In this document: positions 12,171-26,300 of the stretch, piece by piece
Layout of the letters: each line of letters opens with the position of its first letter
How positions within the stretch are numbered: position 1 is the first letter of the stretch
NCBI GenBank assembly: GCA_948567375.1
Contig: OX419761.1
Coordinates: forward strand, 36,122,243-36,186,242
DNA from: Lunularia cruciata
Taxonomy: Eukaryota > Streptophyta > Marchantiopsida > Lunulariales > Lunulariaceae
Reading direction: 5' to 3'
Length of the DNA: 64,000 nucleotides
The notes under the pieces: generated by a model
Databases searched by the model: none
What the model was told of the DNA's origin: nothing
What the model saw: only the letters and a program-made list of their open reading frames with translations
Position numbers and translations under genes: made by a program

Positions 12171-15100
12171 TGGCATAAGGAGTAAAAATTTAAAAGCACA
12201 TGTGCAAAGCTTTAGTAAAACTTATACATAATCATAATTACATAATCTTATTAAAATATGAAGGAATAAGATGGAATATTAGAACAAATCATAATATACA
12301 TTAATATGGAACACTATCATAAAATCAACATCTAGGAAGCATAACTAGTATTAAATGTAAAAAATGTCACCTATGTAAGTATTATAAGCACTTCAAGATC
12401 AACCCTTCAAACAATAATTAATTAATTTCTACATATTAACCATACTACTTACTAGCAAAAAATGATATTACTCTTTCTCAAATTAAATGAGAATAGTTAA
12501 GGCTTGTAAAGAGTATTTATTTTAATAAGGGGCAACTACCATTGTAAGGGCAAATAAAAAATACCCTTTTAGAGATTGTACTTGTATATATCAATTTATT
12601 CTCAACTGAAGAGAGCTACAATTTCATAGTTTGTTAAAAAGCCAGCCAATTTATTTATTAGAAAATACTATAAAAAAGCAAGTCAATGAGACAGATTTAA
12701 CAAAAATATAATATATTATTGAGATTAATTTTACCAATATTCAAATATTATCTTTTAAATTTTATTTTGGCTGTTGTCCTTTGGAAAACTATAATGATTT
12801 GTATATAAGTACAAATATTTAAGTATAAGCAAAAGAATTCAAATCATAAATATTAAAAAACACTTTAGAAGAAAAATAAAAATAAAAAATAATATATATA
12901 TACATATATATATATCTCTCTCTCTAGCAAATATAGTCCATATTTTATACAAAGTCTTATTTTTGCATGAGAATAGATGTGTAAGACATAAATCCACCAT
13001 CATTATTGACACATTTTATTGATTATTATATTAATATTCCCTATTATGAGTTGGAAATCGGAGTATTGAAGTAGAAATTACTTAAGGACAAGAGGAGTAC
13101 ACTTAAGAAGTAGTCAAACTTAGATTTCATATTATAGAAAGAAGTTTATTATAAGTTTTTTATAAATTGTCTTTTAGAGTGAATATAATTATGTATGATC
13201 CATGAAGCACAAATCTCATAACTATAATGACATGCAGTTTTCAAGGAATAGATAAATTGCCCCAATATTAGACTCTAACCTTGGAGCTCCAATGACATAA
13301 ATTTTGTAAGAAATGGATTTAATTTTCAAATATGATAATTTGATAATTAATATAAATATTCTTTTTCCAAAATATGACATGAAATAATATTTATCACTAG
13401 ATTTAATTAATGCTTTTAACTCTTAGTGACTATTTTAATTTGTTCATAATAGGTAGAAAAGAAAGTCTAAGACTTCCAAGATAACTAAAACTGTTATTCT
13501 TTAAACCCCATGTAAAAAAATAAAAATTCCTTTAGAGTGAATTCAATCTCATGTCTTTTTATTCAAGCTGTTTTTTTAATAAATAGGAACATCTGTTTAT
13601 AATATATTTCCCTATAAGATGTATTAATGTTTATTAAGTAAGTATCTTATCAACGCAAAAAGGTGATTAAGAAAGACTAATAAATTATAATTGACTTTAG
13701 TAATAAGGAAGACTATATGTGTTTGTGGATCCAAACGCTACAATGATTGGAATTATTAAAGTAAACTTAATATTACCTCGATATGACTTTCAAAGGCAAA
13801 TCAGCTAGAAGAAGTAAGAAAATCATTTAAAACTTTCTGGCAATTAATAAGGATAGAGAAATCTGAAACATTATGATATTTCTCTGGGAATGATAGACTT
13901 AAGAAATTATCAATATTGACTGAGGTTACATTAAAGTATGATTGAGGAAATCTAGATTTATTAAACAAGTTCCAATGAAAACTTTACCAAATATTAAAAG
14001 AAGTAGAAATTATAAAAAATAAATTTAATTGTACATTTTACAAAAGTGATCAGGGAGTGAAGTCATTTTACTCAAAATCTACTGGACATTCCATAAAGAC
14101 ATAGAGAGTAATACAAGAACGTGACTACTTAAAAATAGGAAACGGATACCATTGAATTTAAAGGATCACCTCGGTACACAAACCTCAATATTAACATTAT
14201 TCAGAATAGCCTATAAAAAGATTTATAAAATAGTTAAGGAATTCCATAAATGCACAATTCAGATCCTATCTAGTGTAATAAAAAGAGAAAAAACAAATGA
14301 CTCATGGACGTGATTTCGGATCCACAAAATTTTGTGAGACATTCTGCGTGGTTTACTAAACACACTCAAACCATTTTATGATTTTTATTATGGAATTATA
14401 AGCAATAACTAAAACCCTTCATAATGAAATTACTGGTTCTGGTTCTTAAGACGACCGTAAGCCCATATCCTCGATCAATCTCATGCAGAGTATTTTAATG
14501 GTTGTTTTACTGGTCCAGTAACCATGTTTATAAACTTTCTGTGGATGATAGTAAAGTTTTATGGTTAAAGCCTAATGACATGAGGTGAAAAAAATCATAC
14601 GAGGAATGATTTACATTCACAAGATTTATAATTTTTCCAGTTATCCTAGATCCAACTTTATTGTTTAAGATCCAACTTGATTATTGCTGCAGATCATTCT
14701 ACGAGCAGATGAGGAGGTGAGTACGTCAACAGAAAAAATTAATTCTGAAGTACTATGGTGTACACTCTCCTAATTTAAACCAGAACATCAAGTCGTTCTA
14801 GAACTAAAAGCACGACCAAGATAGAAATCGTGCATGCATAATATAGAAACCCGGCTATAGTAAACATCCATGCATGCATGTGTATGTATGATGGATGAGA
14901 AGAAGAATGGCGGATCAGGTCGAGTGCAAATGATGAGCGCCTTAGGAGGACACAGTTATACGATGAGGATATGATATTGGATTTTGCTTGCATGCATGGT
15001 GTATTCCGTAGTCGATCCTGAAGTACGGCTTGATATGGACGTCGGGGGAATAACGTTTAGAGGATGTCTGACAGTGTTGTCCAAGAATAGAGGAAACCCA

Positions 15101-16950
15101 CTTGATTGTGAGGCCCAATCTGACCCTGGTCAGGTTAGCATGACGATCGAGTGCAAATAGGTGAGAAGGAATTTATGGTGGAAAATTTGCAGAAGGGTAT
15201 TGATTTTATCTTGGAATAATGATTTTGTTCCTGAAATTTCAAGATAACGTTCGTGCAGTTCGTATGCGACTGTATCTGGTAACATTGACTATAAAAAAGT
15301 AGAAAAATATATAGATAATCTATCTTAATTCTGCCCCAAAAAGAAGTTTCCCAAAAACCCACAATATGTCTTTGTATGGAATGCAATTTAATTCAGCGTA
15401 TAAAGTTTGACTGATAAGACTGAAATGCTCAGCTCAGCTTCACCTACACTGAAAACAATCAAAAAATAAGAAAAAGAAGAAGATTCAATAAAACTGCAAC
15501 TGATATTTGGCATAGGCATATGTGTCTTGCTCGCTTCATGAGACTAGTGATATCTAGAGTGTAGCTGATTGAAGCTTGTGTCTATGTGCACGTAAGTTAA
15601 CCATCAAAAGCAGAAGTGAACGTTGTATATATATCTGGTAGAAATGATATATGAACTGAAATGGTATAGTGTAGTATAATATCAATGATATAAGTATCTT
15701 CGTATTGATGTTATCTACCAACTTATAGCTATGCAAAAATTATAAGGTGGCTGTTTCACACAGTTATTTGTGGAGATCGAACTACTATGAAAATATGGTT
15801 ACGCTTCTATGCATAATACGTTTGATCAATGATATTTAATCCCTTCATGAAATAATAATATGCCTTAAAATAAATTCAAATGACTTATATGAAGTGTTTT
15901 TATAATGTACTTTTTTGGAATTAGTATGCAGAACTAACTGCAGAATATGTGTAAAAATTCTGTTATATAGGAAAATTTATTCACAAGTATTGTATGTATC
16001 ATTATTCTTAATTTAAAGAAACTATCATCTTAATCTATCAAAGTATCAAACTTCTTAAACAAACTAATTAAATCATCATTAATTTTAACAAACTATCATC
16101 TTGATTATGCTTAAGATCTCATAAATTCACCAGTTTCTTGGCCGAAGTAAAAAGCTAGATAACCTTGATTATTGTGTCAGTTAAGTGAAAAATGCATTTT
16201 TGATCAAAGATAAAACACCAGACTAATTATTCAATACGAACGACATTTTCTATGGGGATAATAAAAACTCATTATTTAGACGTTGGATCAACTGCTGACA
16301 GACATATGTCAAACTAGAAAAGATTGATATAAACCCTTATTCCGATATGATCATTTAGTGTGTGAACAAAGCGTGCTAAAGATGCAATTTATCATCTAAT
16401 CGCTCTTAATTACATCTAAGTTGATTAGGTTTAAACAGTTTTTTATTTTCCCAGGTGATAGAAACTAGAAAAGATTTGTATATACAAACTTGGAATTTTC
16501 ATGTTATAGTGAACATGACATGAAATCTCAAACCTAAGTTCTGATTCCCATCCTAAGTTCTCACTTCCCATCCTTCGTGTGTTCAGTTCTGATTGTATTC
16601 CGTGTAAAATACTCTTCATCCCTCGATTCTCCGAACATTATAATGAAAAGCAAATTCTTGGTTTGATCTCTAAATTTTATTTGGAAGTACATACTACAGT
16701 AGTTTTCAGATGGAGTCCCCTTCTTTTTTTTCCTTGACCTAGAAGGATTATGATGATCGATTAGTGCAACATTAGACTAAGAAACATAATCCTATAATCA
16801 AATATAAAGTAGGCCATCAACCAAGAGCATGAGCTTTCAAACCAATAAAAACATTATCCAAATCTCAAATACTAACTATTTTTATGAATGTGTTGGGTTC
16901 TTCTTCATGACAGACTTCAGAGCATAAATTGAAATAGGAGAGCATAACCT
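12171..16950. other. AT-rich gene-free DNA
   Basis: No coding region or recognised transposon domain was found. The stretch includes an AT dinucleotide run followed by (TC)n at about 12890-12925 and a CATG-rich patch at 14864-14890. Open frames are short and of low complexity. Confidence 0.6.
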
Positions 16951-18554
16951 GTTTGGACCTCTCTGACTCCGCACTAGTATCAATTTGTCATTCTACTCAT
17001 ATCATTGACAGTTTCATGTGTTTTGTGTGTGGAATGTAGCAAAGTAACGAGGATAACCATAACGTTGTGGGTGCCCATGTGCACTCCATTTCTTCATGTG
17101 AAATTGCCCAAGAAGGGAAAGGAATCGAATGGGGTTGAGAAACACATGGGCGTCCGGCGTGCCTGGGAAAGAAAGAAGAAAGACTCGTCTGAAAAGAAGT
17201 CGCATTACATGGAGGCACGCGTACATCATGGTTGGAGAAAGCAGACGGATACCATGATGGCAAAAGGCGCATGACTTCATTCGCAAAACATTTAGAAGAA
17301 CGTGAGAGAAGAGGTCGGAAAAGTGGAATACAGCTGCATTCCGCGCACGAGTATGAGGGCTACTTTCGCGGTCACGACCCAGCCTAGTCCTCTTGCTGTA
17401 GATCCGATTTTACAAGAACTGCTATCCAATCCATTCGACGCTTAGGGACTCCGTGCACCCAAGCAATCAACCACAGTTGATGCTGCCTGCGCGGAAAAGA
17501 GTCCCGTTACGCGAGGGTTCCATGCGCGGATTCTGTCACTCTCGGAGCACAGTAGAGTTGCGGGAGATCGGCTGCCCACCGCGATCGCGTACGGAACCTG
17601 TTCACTCGATCGCGTATTCTATTCACTATTTCCAATCGGCGATGAGACTCAATCGCAGTTTAGATAACGAGCGGAATACGCCAAGGCATAGTGTAAAGGT
17701 TTACAGCCAATACCGTGCAGGTTATTTCAGTGCAAATTATTCTGGCTGAAATACCTCGCGGTTAATTGGAATTGACCAAGTGAAAAGGGGAAAACTAAGA
17801 GCCACAAAAGTTGGGCAGAGGTTTGTTCGTCGGATAGCCGCCATCGCACGGTGCAAGTTTATCCGTTTTATCCTTGTTTACTGACAGAATGACTGCTATC
17901 TACGTGTCTTTCCTTCGCCATGGGGGTATGTAGCCCGTCGGATGTGGTATCGGACGGCCAGTGGGAGTGTTGAGAGACCGGAGTCCATGACATCGTTAAG
18001 TGACAAAGATGAGATTCGGAGAATAACGGCTGAGATGGGACCTTGATGAAGAGCTAGCATTCTATGTGCAAACTGGCCCTAAGTACGTTGACCGTGGGAT
18101 TCACCAACTGGAGGGCTGAGATTGGGTAATCTCCAGAGAGCAACTTTGCTGGAGCTCGTCCCCCGTAGAGTTCATGTCGACGGGCAGAAATATCCCTAAA
18201 ATTGATAGCCGTTGATGGGATCAGATCTGGCGGCATACATCGCATGGCTTATGGAAAGTTCAAAAGAGAGAAGAGCAGAAAGCATCGGAGTAGTGTTCGT
18301 TCCTCTGTACAAGCAAAGGAAGGGAGAACAAGGAGCCTTTGGAGGTACCGGGGAGGAGTCTTTGAGAGCCAGAAATCGGTTCGAGGACGAGAATCACCGG
18401 GGCGATTGTGGAAAACCACGTGAGGAATCGAAAGCCGAGGAGGTTACAATTCCGGGGATGCAAAATTTGTGAATTTTGAGGGATTGGAGGTGGGGGTTTT
18501 GGAGCGGAATTGGAGTGAAGGGAGATAAGGGAGGGAGGACGGACGATCATCACA
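16951..18554. promoter_or_regulatory. GC-rich upstream region of the cyclin-like gene
   Basis: Composition rises sharply from the AT-rich block to a mixed or GC-rich one just before the plus-strand cyclin-like gene, as expected for promoter and 5' UTR. Several overlapping open frames occur on both strands (for example 16997-17286 in three frames and 17453-17749 on +). None looks like a protein family and they exclude one another. No defined promoter element could be fixed. Confidence 0.4.
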
Positions 18555-18696
18555 ATGGCGATGCCAGTGCAGAGGGAGAGGGAGCAGCAGGAGGAAGAAT
18601 TGGAGGGAGAGGGAGAATGCGGGGAGGAAATTGAGAGAGATATTGTGGAGGTAGCACCCGAGGGCCAATTGGGTTTGGAGGACTTGGAGGAGGAAA

Positions 18697-18728
<32 letters not shown>

Positions 18729-20972
18729 CTGGAGGAAGAAGATGACGAGGAAGAGGAGGATGACGGAGAGGAGGTTTTTTCATCAGGAAGGGGAGAAAGC
18801 GAGGAAGGAGATGATAAGGAGGAAGAAGTATCATCCGGTGTGCGGGTGCTATTTAAGAAAAATCCGCCATCGGTGATTGTCCAGTATGCCGAAGATGGAG
18901 AACAAGTTGAATTCGAGAGACATGATAGTTCTGACCAAACGGATTCTGATTCCGAGGAGGAGGTGGAGGAGGAGGACAATGACGAGGTGGAAGACGAGGT
19001 GAAAGCTGGACAGGAACACACGTCCTCCGCATTCCTGGAGCAGTCTCTCGCAGTTCTTTTGGAGAATGTGACGGCCAGAACGGGAGGTGGAGCATTAGGA
19101 GGAGGGGCTAAAAGCCCTTCAAAGGAGAACGACGAAGGACTTTACGTCGTGAATGATCATGATTTTTACATGTCATTAGCATATGAGTTTCCCAAGCTCG
19201 AGGATTATCGTGTAAATGCCAACCGATCCACGATGATCAAGCGAATGGCCCAAGTATGAACATTTGCCGAACCCCTCCTTCCGTAGTTGTATACCGAATG
19301 TATGCAGTTGACGTGAATGCGGTGGTTTTTTTTCCCGATGATGGATTGGTTCTTCTCTCGGGAGGAGCGATCCACAATGCGCTGGGGTTTGGATGAATTA
19401 CTAGCGTTTTTGTCCATTTCGTTTGTAGGTTGTAGTAATTGAAATTCGAGTGATGAGAGGACAATGATGCACGGGGTTTGGAGGATTCTAACATGGTGGG
19501 GTGGATGATGGTCATGATGATGGTGATGATTTGCAGTCGGCGTTAGTGATGAAACTGCCTCCTTGCGGATTGTATCTTGCTGTGCTTTTGTTGGATTTCT
19601 ACTGGAACCATGATCGGAGCATGGGACGACGCATGGATTCTGTCCAGCTACATGTGCTCGCTTACACCTGCCTGTTTATCGCCAGCAATCGTTTCGGAAC
19701 TCCTAGGTAAAATATAATTTTTATGTCTCATGGTTCCCACCTTTGTGCTGTCACCACACCGATGCATCTTCTTCTTCTTCTTCGTCACTCTGCCTGACCT
19801 TCATCACCACCACTACCCTCTCCTCTCGACGCAAACAAACGTTTCGCAGTTTTGGTCACCATGACTGGAATAGTCCTGGACCACAACCACATAGTCTGGA
19901 TTGGAAGCGGTCAAAATGGTGTGAGAATGTCGCTGTTGCTGATTTTTATGGGTCACGTGGGTTGGTTGGTTTCTTATCTCTATTACGTCCGTTGTCCATG
20001 CAGAACGCCCGATGAATTTTGCCAATGGGCTGGAGTCGCCGAAGGGAGTGTGAAGGGATGTATGATCGTCAGGCAACTCGAGGCTTTTGAGAAGCTTCTC
20101 AAGGGTGCTGAGAAGCTGTCATCTGTCACGTGCCAATCGCTCTGGTAAACAGACAGCTCGTCTCAAGCATCACTTATAGAGGTCAACGTTCTCGGGGCAG
20201 GGGCCTAGAAGAAGTCTGAAGTTTTGGAAATTGGAGTGGCAATGAAAGCATCAACTCGACTTTCAAATAGGAGGTCGTTAGCCAGGAGGTGGTCTGTTTC
20301 TGCGTTCGTATGAGTGTGATCATCGACGGAGAAATCGTTAGGGTACATTAAGTGGACGGACCGGGGGGTGATTTTGAGAATTGGGGCTGGACTGACCTGT
20401 GCTTACTGTGTGCTTCTACTCCAGGCAGCAACTGAAGCAGTTTCCTGATCGGGACTCCAAGTACCCTGAGCTGAAGTACCACATGTCGAAGTTTCTTATG
20501 GACCTAGAGCAGACCGACTACGGCATCACTTACTTCAACCCACCTGCCGCAGTCAAGGCTGCGCATGACGTTTGGAGGACTCATGCCACCAAATTGATAA
20601 ACGAAATGTCAAAATTGAATGGCCACACCAATTATGAAGACCCCGGAATGGTAAGTCATATTCCGTTCTCTTCCTCGTCCGGTTAATCCAAGAAACTTCT
20701 TCGTAGTCAGGGTTTTAGAAGCACGCTAAGGCGATTGTTTTGCCCAATTAGACCGTCTTACTTGGGTGGGTTTGAATTGGGTCAAGAACTGTGGAGTGAC
20801 GCCAGTCGATGTATGCTTGTTGTTGCAGCCGATGAGGAGAATGCTTTTATTGGCCTCAATGTCGGCCGGGAACAAGAGAGCCGCACACGATCTAGTCATG
20901 GACAAGGCAGGGCCCAACATGAACAAACGAGGGAAGTTCATCAGCCTGCCACACAAGATTGCAGCGCTGTGA
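18555..20972 (+). CDS. Divergent cyclin-box protein with acidic N-terminus
   Basis: Four exons (18555-19253, 19537-19706, 20425-20650, 20829-20972) splice in phase with GT-AG introns and give 412 aa. Residues about 45-95 and 125-150 are almost pure Glu/Asp runs. A cyclin-box-like fold follows from about residue 205: DYRVNANRSTMIKRM, then CGLYLAVLLLDFYWN, then VQLHVLAYTCLFIASNRFG. These align by pattern with the cyclin N-box (dYR...R..li.wl, .tlyLAv..lDryl, .QLvg..clliAsk). MSKFLMDLEQTDYGITYFNP resembles the start of the second cyclin fold, but the C-terminus is short. The canonical MRAILVDW helix is poorly kept. It may bind a CDK or be a diverged paralogue; a B/D-type assignment is not possible. 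The start is the first ATG of the long open exon. Residues around the exon 4 junction are the least certain. Confidence 0.7.
18655..19000 (+). repeat. GA-rich low-complexity coding tract
   Basis: Two purine-rich stretches (about 18676-18775 and 18950-19005) consist mostly of GAG, GAA and GAC codons and encode the acidic N-terminus of the cyclin-like protein. The opposite strand stays open as a Ser/Pro-rich frame (18260-19021, -), which is a composition artefact. Confidence 0.75.
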
Positions 20973-23325
20973 TTCATGAAACAAAAGTAGTAGTACTCCG
21001 GTGAAACAGTTCTGGCAGAATCGACCGGGACCCTTGACCACTTCGTCTCTTCCGTCTCTTCTGGTTGAAGATGGCTGGCTAGGCAGCCATCTGACACCAT
21101 CGTCAGTCTCTCCGGTTTTCCATCTTCAGTCGAAACAGGGGCTGCTACTGTGATCAAGATGTTGTCAAGACCAGATCCGTACCCACTTAGGACCCACATA
21201 GGTAAACACCCCAGTGGATACAGATGGGCACAATTCTGCCCCACCTTGTAGATAATTTTTAGATAGCCATGACCTCCACTCCTCTGTGACGCTCTGCAAT
21301 CGTGTTGCACTGACATCAACTTACCAGTCTCTTGTTTGAGAAGAAGGTACATCAACGATGTTATTGCTCAGGACTCAGCAGCAGGCAAGCGACACACGAG
21401 TGGCCGATGGCTGGGTGTTCAGCATTTGGGACCTTTCTTGTAACATTCATTACCTTAGATTTCACACACTCCTTACACACAACTCGTGACACGAAAGACA
21501 CTGACTGTCTAGACAGCATGACCACAACGTCAATTTCATGCACGTCATACACCACCCTTCATAGCTTAGGCCGTCTTCGGTGTCGTAGGCTACGACCTCT
21601 CATCACCCCTCAGTTCAAAGGACGAGGGCTTGCTTCACATCGATCTCTCTGTACAGATGATCTTTGTTGTACTCTCAGGGTAGCGGTTCCTCTAGGGCAT
21701 GTTCTCACTTGACATTGTAAATACAGTCTTAAATCATTTTCAAGCACTCAATTGTTTTTCCTTTCTCACACAATTTTTTTCTTGGAAGAGTTCTTCGCAT
21801 TACCCCCGGGCAACATCTCCATTTTGAATGCTGTCAAGAAATTCATGGATGTCCATGTAACGTTGTTCAACTTTTTTGTATTCGATTGCAGGTCTATCAC
21901 TAGTACACATTACAAGTTGTCCACCTCGTTTTATAAGTAGATGTCCCATTGCTTCGGAATTGTACTTCGAAGGCGTACCGCACTGCCCTATTTGCGATTA
22001 CCCCTGCATATAAGTAAGCAATCCGTTGATGTTGCCTGTCAAGTGGAATCTTTTTCCGGGAATCCACTCGGTGTTCAATCGGTAGTTCTACAACTTCTTG
22101 AGTTCAAGCAAAATCCATGGGTGTGTTGTCCCTGTCACTTGCCTCTCATGGTGGAACATCTATTGGAATTTCCCCACTTCCGATGTTCAGGAAAGTGGAT
22201 CGTGGATCGCAGAACAATTTGGACCATGATAACATGCTCCGTTGCCGTTAGTGGCGAAGCGATTCGCTCGGAATCACCTGCGGCCATATAGGCATTCGTG
22301 AACCCTACCCGCCACCAATTTCCGCCGCGATGGCGATGAATGTGGTCAGGGTCGATATCCAGCGGCGCCATCAGCAAATTGCCAACCCACGACTAGGCTA
22401 TATGAAGGTATCCTGACGGGTACCAGAAATCTTTGTGTGGTTTAATGATGAGTGTGATCGGGTATGTACCAGAGAATCTTGATCGAAGAATAAAGAAAGG
22501 CATCTGTAAGGGACTGCGCATGATATGCACGGATGCGGTGGGGGTTTACAGTTCCAGCAGCCAAACTTACACATCTGAGTCGAAGACATCAATTGTTAAT
22601 ATGCTAACACTCTACTTAATAGCCTCCGCTTCTTTCTGCTTAGCATCACGTAGAGTCATTGCGATTACAGTCAGGGTACAGCAGCACCCCACTGGAAAAA
22701 GTTTACATTATCTGAGAGGTCAACATCCCAGAGATTCAAACCCAGGAAAATCGTTCAGAAACTTATGTAACCTTATCAGTGACAGTGCATGTGCACAAGT
22801 ATAGGTCAGTTTGGAGATAGAACTGTAAGGTTCAGCAGACAGGGCACGTTTACGTCCGCATATCAGTCCAAAACAACGGGAGTAAAATGATAAAAAACTC
22901 ACTATCAAACACAGGTCCTTATCGCTTACATCACCTTGAGCCTTGATCATGACGGAAGCGAACGAGGTAAAAAACACTGAAATGTAATCACTTCCACAAG
23001 GGAGGTACTAATTCCAGTAACTGACACTTTGTCCGACTGAATACACATAATTTCCGTTTGATTCGAAAAGACGAACCTTTTGCTCGCCTAGCTGACAAAA
23101 AATTCGATGAGTTTACTTAATCCCTACACTGGGTAAGACAGACACCAGCCCAAGATGATGATTACTACTTCCACTAACCCCACCTTTGCCTCTTGATGGT
23201 GCTACAGCAGACTACCAAGTAGTGTCCCCAAAATGGGATCCAGAGAAAGGATCAAGGGATTGAAGCCGAATCTTTGTCAATTCAGCCGTAAGGGTAAGGC
23301 ACAGCGGCACTTGTTGCTCACAGCC
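20973..23325. other. Convergent intergenic region
   Basis: This lies between the 3' ends of the plus-strand cyclin-like gene and the minus-strand dynein light-chain gene, and should hold both 3' UTRs. A 9-bp-stem hairpin (AGATGGCTG / CAGCCATCT, 21069-21092) lies about 100 bp past the cyclin stop. The open frames at 20726-21355 (-), 21332-21712 (+), 21941-22291 (+) and 22433-22804 (+) show no family resemblance and conflict with one another. Confidence 0.5.
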
Positions 23326-26300
23326 TCAGATAGCGATGCCAAAGACAGTAACGATCACGTACATCGACTTGTTCTCCCACCGGATGGTGCGGTTTCCTGC
23401 CAAATTAACAGCCCACGATACAACTCATCAACAATCTCCTCCGAATAATACCCGTGGATCTTCTGTCTGGAGATGATGGAAGCCAGTGCAATAATGGCGA
23501 CATGGGTGTTCCTAAATTGGACCACCTCTACTATTCCGAGAAGATATGTCCCCGCCACCCCACCCGCTCGTCCACATCCTCCCCCTTCACTGTTCCCCAG
23601 CTGCGACTTCCTTCCAACTCAATCTCCCTCCTTGCTCAACTACAATCTACCTCTCGTTTGCGGACATCTGCGCCACCAGTCATTGAGACCGCTCCAGACC
23701 AAACTAGTTCTGCCCCAAGGCTCTACTATTATTGAACCCCTTGTCTTAACTACAAGCTACCTTGTTTCCAACCTCTTGTTCCTCCGTTAGCCTGCCATGA
23801 AGTCGGTCTCCTTGGCTATAATTCCACTGCTCAGATTTCGTCTCTCCCGCATCTACGGTTCCTTTCGCCTCCGCTTTCTCCACTGTTCTACTGGTAGCGG
23901 ATTTAGGGTTTGTCCTGGTTAGCAGCAGCAGTTTTGAAGTTTGAAGCCTGCTGCCGTCTTCTTTCCTGGAGACGGGAAACTGTTCCGTGTCCAGACCAAA
24001 AGGGCCTCTATTATTGGCGGAGGACTTAGGGTTTGGGGTGTCAAATTGCTAAAGATTTTCATCGACCCCAAGTTCGTGATATCGCAACATGTCGATTTGG
24101 ATCGGCGTGCTCGGATTGGTGATCTCTTTCTTTTATCCAGAATTGCGGATGTTGACACAATTGGTTCAACGGGATGGTTTCGATCGGACGGGACTATATT
24201 TAGCACGAAAATGGCCTGATTCCAATTGCCGGTTCTGTTCTAGTCGGGGAAGTCATCCGCTACATTTGAGGTACGATTATAATAATAGGATTACAGCTGC
24301 AAATTGCCAGCAGTAGTATGTTCATGGACTTTATTGATTTGCTTCCACTCCATTGAGGGTGGTAGCTTCGGGGCTGTAGGAATCACAAGTTCCCATCCGG
24401 GGATAATCTCGGAGCTGAGATGTGCTCATGGAGGAGGGTTGACAACTTTTGATGTGAAGCCCCGGCTGCCGCGGCTTGCCTATGAGGACAGGCTACCGAC
24501 GGCAGGTCGGTCTCAGCAATTAGAGCCGCATGTACGAGGTCAAGCACAGTTGCAATTGGAGGCAAGGATATTTTTCATGTTGACACTCAGTTGGGAAAGG
24601 GGAAGTTTTTTGGGAGGGGAACTTAAAGGTGCTGTTCAGTGACGACACAAAACTGGACCTGATTGTTAGAGGTGAAAGCATGCACCTCCACGGAGACATT
24701 TTAGCGGTGGACAAATTTAAGCTGCTGTTCAGTGTCGACAGGAAAGTGGATCTGATTGTTAGCCGGTGGAAGTATACACTTTCTCGGAAACATTTTATCG
24801 GAGGCGTAGTTTAAAGCTGCTGTTCAGTGTCGACACAGAACTGGATTTGATTGTTAGAGGTGAAAGTATACACTTCCAAGGAAACATTTTAGCGGAGGGA
24901 AATATAAAGATGCCGTCTAAAGTGGACACAAACCTAGACCTGGTTGTAAGTGAAAGTAGAGGTGAAAGTACACAACTCCACAGTAGGGTATTGGGACCCT
25001 GTATGCATCCAATTGATTCTCTCGAGATAGCAGGTGAAAGTTTGTAGGTCAATGTTGTTACCTAGCACCATAGCTACTTCTTTTTTGGCACGGCAGTGTA
25101 GACCAAGCTAGTCTGTGACAGCGACTGCCATAGAAGAGTGGAGGTTCGAAGGCACTGATTGTCGACCCAAACCTGACAATTTATTTCTTAAAGCTGCCAC
25201 TCTTTTTGCAGTCTATAGCCACCTCCCTATTTAATTTCTATCACCTCCTATGTTACTCCTGGGAATCTGAAGATCTGTAAAGAATCATCGAAGGATCTAA
25301 ATATACCCCCGAAGATAGAATATTCACTCATTCTGCTGAAGTTCAGGGAAAAAGCTATGGGAAGCGCAAGGTTAAACTCTAATCTAAAGTCAAGAGTGAT
25401 GCGTGTACCATCGGTATCTCGATCCCAAAAGCAAGAGGTTGCTGTGATCATTCCAGCTCCGTTCTTCTGCATGATGACGCACGTCACTGCAATACAGTTC
25501 AGGCGTCAGTGTTAGACTCGGTCACAGAAAATCTCACTCACATGTACGCAAGCGTGGAGGGTGATTGCGATACATTTGACAACCTTAAATGTCGACGAGT
25601 AGGTTGGTGAAAACTCGTATGATAAGGGGACTAACTCTCTGCATAACTGTCCCCTCTTCATTGTCCGCCCTTATCAAGCTAACTGGCTTTTCCCTTCCTG
25701 GCGGATCGCGCGAAAATTATTCTCGATATCTTCTGCTGCTAACTAATTGCGTTCTAGAAACTACTAATCCCACCTACCCTTTGACGTATCAAATTCACGC
25801 GACAGCCACTGCTGCCACCTAGTTCATGTCTTTGCTTTACTGATACTTGTTTGCAGGTTGTTTCTTTACTTCTCTTCACTGCTGCAAATTCCAGTTCTGA
25901 GGCATCTAAACGAATAACTTCTCTGGTGCTCTTCATTGTGCAAGTCTGTGTTGTTTCCTGATAAGCACTACTTCCCTATCTGAGGCAGAGTCTTCGCATC
26001 TTTCAGTTCATCGAGAGGGCTTAGCACTCTGGAGGTGAGGGATGTAGTGTCTTCGCATCTTTCAGTCCCTCTAGAAGAAGACTTGGCATTCTCTTTTTGA
26101 CTAACTACTGAACAAAACCCTGCATACACGTTTATGCGCTCCCATAAATGCGTGAGGACGCTTTTCTTTGAAGTCGTTTAGGGTCAGCGATGGACAGAAA
26201 GATACCCCACTACTGTACATTCCACTGGTTGCACGCGCAACGTAGTTACATTGGATAAACCTCAGAGCCCCCTCTCCCTCCTGCGGCCCCCCCACCCGCC

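Noticed and set aside
16997-17286. Three overlapping open frames of about 90 codons on both strands
   Set aside because: They exclude one another, show no family resemblance, and lie in a GC-rich upstream region where stops are rare.
18260-19021. 253-codon Ser/Pro-rich open frame on the minus strand
   Set aside because: It is the complement of the GA-rich acidic coding tract of the cyclin-like gene and has no domain; low complexity explains its length.
20726-21355. 209-codon minus-strand frame overlapping the last cyclin exon
   Set aside because: It overlaps the end of the plus-strand coding exon and the 3' region and shows no protein family features.
23355-23558. Alternative last exon of the dynein gene reading [14 protein letters not shown]
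   Set aside because: A better acceptor at 23397 gives the exact conserved ending [20 protein letters not shown] in another frame.
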